Below, in pieces: positions 54,503-61,657 of a stretch of DNA of 64,000 nucleotides; the stretch's first letter is position 1, and every line of letters begins with the position of its first letter. Source of the DNA: Sinomicrobium weinanense (GTDB lineage: Bacteria; Bacteroidota; Bacteroidia; Flavobacteriales; Flavobacteriaceae); assembly GCF_018863395.1 (NCBI RefSeq), contig NZ_JAHKRR010000004.1, positions 124,001 to 188,000 on the forward strand, in the 5' to 3' direction. Position numbers and translations under genes: made by a program. Under the pieces are notes generated by a model that ran no database searches, was not told where the DNA came from, and saw only the letters and a program-made list of their open reading frames with translations.

Positions 54503-55720
54503 TTAATTAATCGTTACTCTTATTACATCAGAAACGGGAGGCAGGTACCCGGCATCCACTTCTGTGATCCCTTTGTCTTCGGTTTCCGGAGTCCCGCCAA
54601 ATGCAGCCTGGTTGTTCCCGGCGCCAGGGTATTGATCTACTCCGGTACCATTGTCGAACAGCCCGGTTTGTGCTGTAATGTCTCCTGTTGTACCTGCGGC
54701 AATTCCTTGGCTATTCGCATAAAACCAGTCATTGGAATAACCGAACATGGTGGCATAAGCTATTTTGGTGTCGGGAGTTGTTTCTATTTGTATACTTATT
54801 TCTTCACCAGGGGGCAGGGGGGCTTCCCCGACTCCGTAAACGGCCTCGATCCCTTCCGCATTCTGCAAGGCTTCCATCAGGCCGGAAATATCTCCTTTCT
54901 GGGCCAGTTCCTTAAGCCCCATGCCATAGTCTTTCTCCCCGGTCCGGAACAGTGGGTTTTCATTGCCCTGGTATACTACAACGATAGCGGGAGAAAGCCC
55001 TGTGATAATACCTGTATTTTCTTCTGTTTTAACCGCCAGGGGTTCGTTGTTCCCCCCTTCTGCGATGGCTGTGATCTCGGGGTTTGAATGTTCTCCTTCA
55101 ACATAAAAGGGCATAGGGTTAAGTAATTCGCCTCCCAAAACATTGGAAACTGCCCAGACCCCGGGTGAAAAAGGTGTTTCATTATCGGTGCCCCCGGAAG
55201 TGTTGGTAAGGGTCAGCGTAAATTCGGAGGCCATCGCATCGTATGCCAGGTCGAGCTTCATCAGGGCAGGGGCATTGACACCGGAAACCATGGCCACCGG
55301 ATTGTTTTCAGGGTCGCCCGTAGAGTCGTCTTTTGTCCCGTTATTCCATAGCCTGATCTTTGAGGAAACATCTCCCGTAATGGCACTTCCGGAATCATCA
55401 TACAATGCTATCCCGGGATTTTCCGGTGCAAAGAACCAATCTTTGGAGCTTCCGTACATGGTGGCAAACATCAGGGCCTGTCCATTTCCCGCATTAAATT
55501 TTAATTGAATGGACTGGCCGGGTAATACAACAGGTGCTTCGACCTCTTCGCTGCCTTCCCCGAAAAAAGCCCCGCTTTGTACAAAATCTCTGGCTTCGAC
55601 TACATTTTCAATGGTCAGTGTACTTTCCTGTGTTTCCGGCATCGCTGTGTTGTCGTCATCATTATTACATGAGGCCAATAACAGCAGGGTCGCTGAAAAT
55701 CCCAATACTACTTTTTTCAT
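54503..55720 (-). CDS. Lipoprotein with two spondin_N-like domains
   Basis: The 405-residue lipoprotein has a signal ending in the lipobox LLASC and an acidic NNDDDN linker typical of surface lipoproteins in Bacteroidota. An internal duplication is visible: FATMYGSSKDWFFAPE near residue 85 and YATMFGYSNDWFYANS near residue 325, each preceded by a beta-rich segment with PGQSIQ or PGEEISIQ. This resembles spondin_N domains, an adhesion module of unknown role in bacteria. It is monocistronic, with 27 bases to the convergent HxlR gene. Confidence 0.85.
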   Translation of the reverse strand: MKKVVLGFSATLLLLASCNNDDDNTAMPETQESTLTIENVVEARDFVQSGAFFGEGSEEVEAPVVLPGQSIQLKFNAGNGQALMFATMYGSSKDWFFAPENPGIALYDDSGSAITGDVSSKIRLWNNGTKDDSTGDPENNPVAMVSGVNAPALMKLDLAYDAMASEFTLTLTNTSGGTDNETPFSPGVWAVSNVLGGELLNPMPFYVEGEHSNPEITAIAEGGNNEPLAVKTEENTGIITGLSPAIVVVYQGNENPLFRTGEKDYGMGLKELAQKGDISGLMEALQNAEGIEAVYGVGEAPLPPGEEISIQIETTPDTKIAYATMFGYSNDWFYANSQGIAAGTTGDITAQTGLFDNGTGVDQYPGAGNNQAAFGGTPETEDKGITEVDAGYLPPVSDVIRVTIN

Positions 55721-55793
55721 AACATTCTGATTAATGATTTACAGATCAAAAGTATATCGGGCGTGGCAAATAAATTGTTAGCTGCCTAACAGT

Positions 55794-56456
55794 TTATTTT
55801 TTTAATAAAACAATCTCCTTCCGGTTAAAATCCAGCATTTTTTCGGCCTTTAATTCATTGAGCAGAATATTGAGTGTGGAACGCGAAGTGCCTATCAGGG
55901 AGGCCATATCTTTTTGCGTGTAGGGATGTTTAATGACCTGGTTTCCTGTTTCGGGACATTCGTAGCCGTAATCATCGCGGAGTTCTTCCAGGAACTCCAG
56001 TAGCCTGGTACGGGTATCCTTAAAAAGGAGGATCTGTAAACGCCGCTCCAGCTTTTGAAATTTCAACCCGATGAATTTGTAGATCTTTACACTAAAGGTC
56101 CTGTTTTCGCGCATCAGATCCTGCAAGGTGTCTACGTTCATCGGGCAGATCGCTGTATTGTTCACTATGGACTGGGCAAATTCGTTCCGGGTATTTTCCC
56201 CCAGCAGTGCCTTTTCACCAAAGAGCTCCCCCTGTTGTAAGATGGCTTTTACGACCTCGTCCCCGTTTTCGTTATAGTAGCCAATTTTTACCTTTCCCTT
56301 TTCTATTAAATAGACTTTGCTTGCAGCATCAGTTTCAAAATAAATATAGTCCTTCTTATTAAAGATCGAAAAGGAATGTGCTTTTTTGTAGGCCTTAAAT
56401 CTATGCGGGCACAGCATTTTGAATACATTGACATCTTCCAGAAACCAAATATCCAT
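55794..56456 (-). CDS. Crp/Fnr-family transcriptional regulator
   Basis: The 220-residue protein has an N-terminal cyclic-nucleotide-binding beta-roll (KKDYIYFETDAASKVYLIEKG, then LQQGELFGEKALLGE) and a C-terminal HTH of Crp type (YTQKDMASLIGTSRSTLNIL). The phosphate-binding Arg of true cAMP receptors is not evident after GE, so the ligand is uncertain. No Cys cluster for an iron-sulfur sensor is present. Targets are unknown; the two-component gene pair starts 147 bases away in the opposite direction. Confidence 0.9.
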   Translation of the reverse strand: MDIWFLEDVNVFKMLCPHRFKAYKKAHSFSIFNKKDYIYFETDAASKVYLIEKGKVKIGYYNENGDEVVKAILQQGELFGEKALLGENTRNEFAQSIVNNTAICPMNVDTLQDLMRENRTFSVKIYKFIGLKFQKLERRLQILLFKDTRTRLLEFLEELRDDYGYECPETGNQVIKHPYTQKDMASLIGTSRSTLNILLNELKAEKMLDFNRKEIVLLKK

Positions 56457-56590
56457 GGCGGTACATTTTTAAAGTAAATTTACACAATGGCATGGAATTC
56501 CGGCCTGAAAAGTTGTATTATCGACAAATGTTATATTGAACCATAGGGAACATTCTGATGGTATTCCCGATTCTTTCCAGATTTTAGGTT

Positions 56591-56598
56591 TAATTTTG
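56591..56598 (+). promoter_or_regulatory. -7 promoter element of the response regulator gene
   Basis: TAATTTTG matches TAnnTTTG and ends five bases before the GTG start at 56604, predicting a leaderless transcript. Confidence 0.55.
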
Positions 56599-56603
56599 TC
56601 CGC

Positions 56604-57281
56604 GTGAAAATACTGGTAATTGAAGACGAACAGAAACTGCTGAACGCAGTTCAGATATCCCTGGAAAAGGAGAATTATATTGTAGAGACCGCCTCTGACT
56701 TCAGGGCGGCGATAGACAAGCTCTTTGTCTATGAATACGACTGTGTTCTGTTAGATATTATGCTTCCGTATGGCAGCGGGCTCGAGTTACTGGATGAACT
56801 GAAAAAGGCCGGAAAAACCGAGAATGTGATCATCATATCTGCCAAGGATTCCTTGGAAGACAAGCTCCGGGGCCTGGAACTGGGCGCTGACGATTACCTT
56901 ACCAAGCCTTTTCACCTGGCCGAACTGACCGCGAGGATAAAAGCTGTCCTCAGAAGAAACAGGCTGGAAGGGAAAAACACCATTGAAATTGCCAATACTG
57001 TTCTGGACCTGGACAATCGCCTGTTATTTGCAGGGGGCCGGGAAGTGACATTGAACCGCAAAGAATTCGATATCCTCAATTATTTTATGCTGAACAAAGA
57101 CCGCCTGGTAAGCCGAACGGCCCTGGCAGAGCATGTCTGGGGCGATAACATCGACCAGGCAGATAACTTTGATTTTATTTATTACCAGATCAAGAACCTG
57201 AGAAAAAAACTTCAGAAGGCCCGGGCAGAGATTGAAATACAGGCTGTTTATGGAGTGGGCTATAAATTAAGGGCACAATAA
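56604..57281 (+). CDS. OmpR-family response regulator
   Basis: The 225-residue protein starts with GTG and has a receiver domain (acidic pocket in VIEDEQ, phospho-acceptor Asp51 in CVLLDIMLPYGSG, Lys101 in DDYLTKPF) and a C-terminal winged helix (LNRKEFDILNYFML, IKNLRKKLQKA, VYGVGYKLRAQ). It is paired with the histidine kinase that begins 10 bases downstream. Likely targets are the PepSY-like and porin genes behind the kinase, as inferred from position. Confidence 0.94.
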   Translation: MKILVIEDEQKLLNAVQISLEKENYIVETASDFRAAIDKLFVYEYDCVLLDIMLPYGSGLELLDELKKAGKTENVIIISAKDSLEDKLRGLELGADDYLTKPFHLAELTARIKAVLRRNRLEGKNTIEIANTVLDLDNRLLFAGGREVTLNRKEFDILNYFMLNKDRLVSRTALAEHVWGDNIDQADNFDFIYYQIKNLRKKLQKARAEIEIQAVYGVGYKLRAQ

Positions 57282-57291
57282 AATTTACAAA

Positions 57292-58557
57292 ATGAAACTG
57301 CTAAACCAGTCACTGAAGTACCTGTCGGTATTTATTTTAGTCATAATAAGTGCCTGGTCGGTTATTTTTTACATCAACATGCTCGATGAGATCTATGACA
57401 GCATCGATGACGGACTGGATAATTATAAATTGCTTATTCTCAAAAAGGCGGAAAAGGACCCCGCCATACTGCACAAAACCGGTTTTGATGAAAGTAACTA
57501 TGCCATAATCCCTATTGACAAAGAGGAGGCCCTCCGCATTCGCGATACCTACAAGGACACCTTGCTCTACATGCCGTATGAAGACGATAAGGAACCGGTT
57601 AGGATGCTGACTTCGGCCTTTGAACATAAAGGGGACTACTACAAACTGGAGGTCATGTCTTCCATGGTGGAAGAAGACGACCTTATGGAAGACCTTTTCT
57701 GGTCTATCGTGTGGCTATACGTAGCGCTGATTGTCAGTGTGCTGATCATCAACAACCTGGTGCTGCGAAAGCTGTGGAGGCCGTTTTACCAGCTCCTGGA
57801 CCATTTAAAGGCCTTCAGGATCAATAAGGCTTTCCCTTTGCCGGAGATTCAAACCGGTACCAAAGAGTTTAAAGAGCTCAAACGCACCTGCGATATGCTT
57901 ATTAAGCATACGATGGAAGCCTATTCCAATCAAAAACAGTTTACCGAAAATGCGGCCCATGAGTTGCAGACCCCCCTGGCCATTATCAGCAACAAGCTCG
58001 AACTGTTGCTGGAGAAGAACAGCATGGAAAGTGCCGATGCCGAAGTGGTGTCGGAAACCCTGCAGATTGTTTCGACCCTTACCCAGCTCAACAGGTCATT
58101 GCTCCTGCTCAGTAAAATAGAGAACAAACAGTTTTTCGACAATAAAGAGATCTCCGTAAACCATTTGGTCCATCAGGTTGTAGAGAACCTGGGAGACTTT
58201 GCCCGGTTCAAGGAAGTGGATATAAATATTGAGGAAAAGGGCCAGGCCTCTCTTTCCATGGACGATACCCTGGCCAATATCCTGATAAGCAACCTGGTCA
58301 AAAACGCCGTTTTTCACAATCTTAAAGGAGGTTATGTAAACATAGAGGTCCGGGAAAACAAACTGGTGGTCCGCAACTCCTCCCCACACGGCAAAATGGA
58401 AGAAAAGGATCTTTTTAAGCGCTTTTTCAGGAAAAATCAAAGCCAGCAAAGTACGGGCCTTGGCCTTGCCATTGTCAAGGCAATATGCAGGTTATACGGG
58501 TTTTCCATTACATATTCATACCGGGAAGAACACTGCTTTACAGTAGAGTTCCATTAA
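57292..58557 (+). CDS. Sensor histidine kinase
   Basis: The 421-residue inner-membrane kinase has two transmembrane helices (about 10-30 and 140-162) around a periplasmic sensor domain of about 110 residues. The HisKA phospho-acceptor is His223 in NAAHELQTPL. The ATPase domain has the N box NLVKNAVFHN and the G2-type box STGLGLAIVKAI. The G1 region is poorly conserved (NSSPHGKMEEKDLF). It forms a two-component system with the upstream regulator. The signal is unknown. Confidence 0.92.
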   Translation: MKLLNQSLKYLSVFILVIISAWSVIFYINMLDEIYDSIDDGLDNYKLLILKKAEKDPAILHKTGFDESNYAIIPIDKEEALRIRDTYKDTLLYMPYEDDKEPVRMLTSAFEHKGDYYKLEVMSSMVEEDDLMEDLFWSIVWLYVALIVSVLIINNLVLRKLWRPFYQLLDHLKAFRINKAFPLPEIQTGTKEFKELKRTCDMLIKHTMEAYSNQKQFTENAAHELQTPLAIISNKLELLLEKNSMESADAEVVSETLQIVSTLTQLNRSLLLLSKIENKQFFDNKEISVNHLVHQVVENLGDFARFKEVDINIEEKGQASLSMDDTLANILISNLVKNAVFHNLKGGYVNIEVRENKLVVRNSSPHGKMEEKDLFKRFFRKNQSQQSTGLGLAIVKAICRLYGFSITYSYREEHCFTVEFH

Positions 58558-58637
58558 AAGATCAAAACGGGATACTTTTCCTAATTCTTTCCAGATTCAC
58601 ATACTTAGTTTGCTGTATAAATTAAAATCTTATACAG

Positions 58638-59087
58638 ATGACGAAGCATATTTTATCAGCTTTTGCCGCTTTTACAGGTATCGCAAACTCAGCCTTCGGG
58701 CAGGATATTCCGCAAAACCAGATCCCTTCGGTTATTTTGAACCGCTTTAAGGTGGATTTCCCCAGGGCAGGGGATGTAGAGTGGGAAATGGAAGGAAACC
58801 GGTATCATGTAGAATTCGAAACCGGGAGAAGTAACGATCACGATATCTGGTATACCGCCTCAGGAGAAGTTGATAAACACATCGAGGAGATCTCCGGAAG
58901 CGACCTGCCCGGGGCCATTCTCAAAAAACTCCGCAAAGACTTCAAAGAATATTCCACAGATGATGTAGAAAAGGTGACGAAGCCGTCTGGTACTGTTTAT
59001 TGCATCGAGCTCGACAGTCATTCCAGGCCGGATTTGAAAGTGACCATGGATCCAGAAGGAAGAATATTAGAACAAACCGAAGACTAG
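58638..59087 (+). CDS. Periplasmic PepSY-like protein
   Basis: The 149-residue secreted protein (signal ending NSAFGQ) has two related repeats: VILNRFKVDFPRAGDVEWEMEGNR (about 32-55 in part) and AILKKLRKDFKEYSTDDVEK, each an alpha-beta unit of the PepSY-like (DUF2874) type. Such proteins often follow two-component systems in Bacteroidota and may modulate the sensor or bind a ligand in the periplasm. It lies 80 bases after the kinase and nine bases before the porin, with which it is probably cotranscribed. Confidence 0.8.
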   Translation: MTKHILSAFAAFTGIANSAFGQDIPQNQIPSVILNRFKVDFPRAGDVEWEMEGNRYHVEFETGRSNDHDIWYTASGEVDKHIEEISGSDLPGAILKKLRKDFKEYSTDDVEKVTKPSGTVYCIELDSHSRPDLKVTMDPEGRILEQTED

Positions 59088-59096
59088 ACATTTCCT

Positions 59097-60275
59097 ATGC
59101 GTTATTTGACAATGATTGCCCTGCTACTGATCTACACCAATACGCAGGCTCAGGAAATTCCCGGCAAAGAAAAAAAATGGTACGATAACATTCATCTCGG
59201 AGGATACTTCCAGGTCCGCTACAACAATTTGTTTGAAACGAACCCGGACCTGGAATGTGAGCAGTGCGACGAGTTCTGGGGAGCCGATGGCGGAGGCTTT
59301 TCACTTCGGAGAATGCGGTTTAAGATCACCGGGCAGATCGGCGAAAGGGTTTTTATGTATTTCCAGCCCGATTTTGCAAAATCCGTGGACGGCTCCATCC
59401 ATGTGGCGCGGATCAAGGATGCCTATATGGACATAGGCCTGGACGACCGCAATGAATACAGGGTCCGGATCGGGCAGAGCAAGGTCCCTTTCGGCTACGA
59501 AAATATGCAGTCCAGCAGTGACAGGCTTCCGCTGGACAGGAATGACGCCATAAACAGCGGAGTCAAGGACGAACGGGATATGGGGGTGTTTTTATACTGG
59601 GCCCCGGAACGGATACGCCACCTGATGAAAGAATTAAAGCCCTATAAACACTCGGGAGACTTCGGGGTCTTTGGGCTCGGGATCTACAACGGCCAGACGG
59701 CCAACCATCCCGATGAGAACAGCGTGTTTCACGTCGCTGCCCGGTTTTCCTATCCCATAAAACTGAAGAAAAACCAGATCATAGAGCCAGGCATACAGGC
59801 GTATTCGGGTAAATATGTTTTGCCGGAGGTCAGCCCCGAAGTGCACACCAATGCAGCTATGGAATACCTGGACCAGAGGATCGCCGCATCCTTTATCTTA
59901 TACCCCAGGCCCTTCGGTATACAGGCCGAATACAATATAGGGAAGGGACCCGAATTTGATAAATCTACCTTGTCCGTTAAGGAAAAGAGCCTGCATGGAG
60001 GATATGCCACTCTATCTTATTTTGTACAAAGGGGGCACCAGCAGATCATTCCGTTTGTGAGGCTGCAATCCTACAACGGAGGAAAAAAACACGAACTCGA
60101 CGCCAGGAGTTACGAGGTCATGGAGAGTGAAGCAGGAATTGAGTACCATCCCTTTAAACACTTCGAACTGGTGGCTGTTTACACGGTCTCCGACAGGCGG
60201 TATGAAGATTACATCAAACAAAACAATCACCAGACAGGCAGTGTAGTGCGGATACAGGCGCAGTTAAGGTTTTAA
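59097..60275 (+). CDS. OprO/OprP-like outer-membrane porin
   Basis: The 392-residue protein has a signal peptide (MRYLTMIALLLIYTNTQAQ) and then a beta-barrel with LGGYFQVRYNNLF, FSLRRMRFKITGQIG, RVRIGQSKVPFGYENM and a C-terminal strand ending VRIQAQLRF. These are features of phosphate-selective porins O and P, which admit phosphate or pyrophosphate, but specificity in Bacteroidota members is often unknown. A paired Cys motif ECEQCDEFW lies in an extracellular or periplasmic loop. It is last in the probable two-component/PepSY/porin unit. Confidence 0.85.
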   Translation: MRYLTMIALLLIYTNTQAQEIPGKEKKWYDNIHLGGYFQVRYNNLFETNPDLECEQCDEFWGADGGGFSLRRMRFKITGQIGERVFMYFQPDFAKSVDGSIHVARIKDAYMDIGLDDRNEYRVRIGQSKVPFGYENMQSSSDRLPLDRNDAINSGVKDERDMGVFLYWAPERIRHLMKELKPYKHSGDFGVFGLGIYNGQTANHPDENSVFHVAARFSYPIKLKKNQIIEPGIQAYSGKYVLPEVSPEVHTNAAMEYLDQRIAASFILYPRPFGIQAEYNIGKGPEFDKSTLSVKEKSLHGGYATLSYFVQRGHQQIIPFVRLQSYNGGKKHELDARSYEVMESEAGIEYHPFKHFELVAVYTVSDRRYEDYIKQNNHQTGSVVRIQAQLRF

Positions 60276-60350
60276 ACAGTAAGGTTGGTTTTGCTTTGGT
60301 TGAAGAAAAGGACCCGGGGTTTTGCCCTTTGTGGTCCTTTTCGGGTTTTT

Positions 60351-60406
60351 CCCGCAGATATCGCAGATTTTTCTTTTGTTCTGCGAAAATCTGCGATATC
60401 TGCGGG
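60351..60406. repeat. Perfect 21-base inverted repeat, dispersed type
   Basis: Positions 60351-60371 and 60386-60406 are exact reverse complements around a 14-base loop; the core is GCAGATATCGCAGA. It is followed by CTTCGACTATGCTCAG near 60457, a word of the 40430 repeat family. The region between the porin and the AraC gene thus holds at least two dispersed repeats and no gene. Confidence 0.8.
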
Positions 60407-60544
60407 CTATTTTTGAAGATAAAAAACTATTGCTTAGTTTTATCCCCTTCGACACTTCGACTATGCTCAGTGCAGGCAGGTTCAGTGCATCGTCTTTGTT
60501 TTGTTTATCTTGTCGGAGATTTATTTTTTCCAAAATCCCGCTCA

Positions 60545-61423
60545 ATGGAGATCTTAAAAAAATTTCATCGCGAAATTACACCCTTGTCCAATGAGGATTG
60601 CTTTCTGGTTTTTGACCGCGTAAAAGATCATTTTGATTTCCCGATCCACTATCATCCCGAATTTGAATTGAATTTTATAAGTAACGGAAAAGGTGTTCGG
60701 CGCGTGGTGGGCGACCATATGGAAGAAATAGAAGATATAGAGCTGGTACTGGTAGGGCCTAACCTCTATCACGGTTGGGAAACACATAACTGTTCGAGCA
60801 AGGACATACACGAGGTCACCATCCAATTCCAGGAAACCCTGTTTAACAAAGAGCTGTTGGGCCGGAGTATCCTGAAGCCCATACGTGTGATGCTGGATCG
60901 GGCAGTACACGGCATTTGTTTTTCCCGGCAAACGGCCGCGACCCTGAAACCCAGGATCATTGAAGTATCCAAACTGGATGGGATGGACTATTTTCTGCAA
61001 TTGATATCCATTTTAAATGACCTGGCCCATTCGCCGGACCAGCGCCTTTTGTCGACAAACAGTTTTCAGGAACAAAATTTTTCCACGAACGACAGCCTTC
61101 AAAAAGTATATACCTACATTCAGGGCAACTATGCCGAAAAAATCACCTTATCGCAAATGGCCAGGCTTATCAACAGGAGTAATGTGTCGTTCAGCCGTTT
61201 TATAAAAAAACACACCGGTAAAACTTTTGTAGAATACCTGAACGATGTGAGGATCGGCTATGCGGCAAGATGGTTAATAGAAAAAGACTACAATATTTCC
61301 GAGATCGCTTATATGTGCGGCTTTAATAATATAGCAAACTTCAACAGGGTGTTCAGAAACGCTAAAAACTGTACGCCGACCCAATACAGGGAAAATTTTT
61401 CCGGTATCAAGAAAGTATTATAA
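60545..61423 (+). CDS. AraC-family transcriptional regulator with cupin sensor
   Basis: The 292-residue protein starts at MEILKKFHREI; upstream in-frame codons run through repeat DNA and are unlikely to be coding. The N-terminal cupin-like domain has HYHPEFELNFISNGKG and GPNLYHGWE, with His residues that may bind a metal or sugar. The C-terminal double HTH has LSQMARLINRSNVSFSRF and ISEIAYMCGFNNIANFNRVF. It precedes a SusC gene by 234 bases on the same strand, so it may activate that locus in response to a sugar. Confidence 0.92.
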   Translation: MEILKKFHREITPLSNEDCFLVFDRVKDHFDFPIHYHPEFELNFISNGKGVRRVVGDHMEEIEDIELVLVGPNLYHGWETHNCSSKDIHEVTIQFQETLFNKELLGRSILKPIRVMLDRAVHGICFSRQTAATLKPRIIEVSKLDGMDYFLQLISILNDLAHSPDQRLLSTNSFQEQNFSTNDSLQKVYTYIQGNYAEKITLSQMARLINRSNVSFSRFIKKHTGKTFVEYLNDVRIGYAARWLIEKDYNISEIAYMCGFNNIANFNRVFRNAKNCTPTQYRENFSGIKKVL

Positions 61424-61657
61424 GGATACTCCAAAGCGGCCTTCTTATTGCTATTTTCGTAATTACTTCCCTTTCTTTACACATAATTGCCAGATAACTT
61501 ATCGATAATATAAGCAAATGATAAAATTTGATTATCCGTAAGATGATAATTGAAGTAGTTTTGGTCCAGTCATAACCCTTTTATACTTAGGGGATAACAA
61601 ATGATCTTTAAAACTTGGACAATCTTTAAGTCAACAATGACTACATAAAACTACGAT

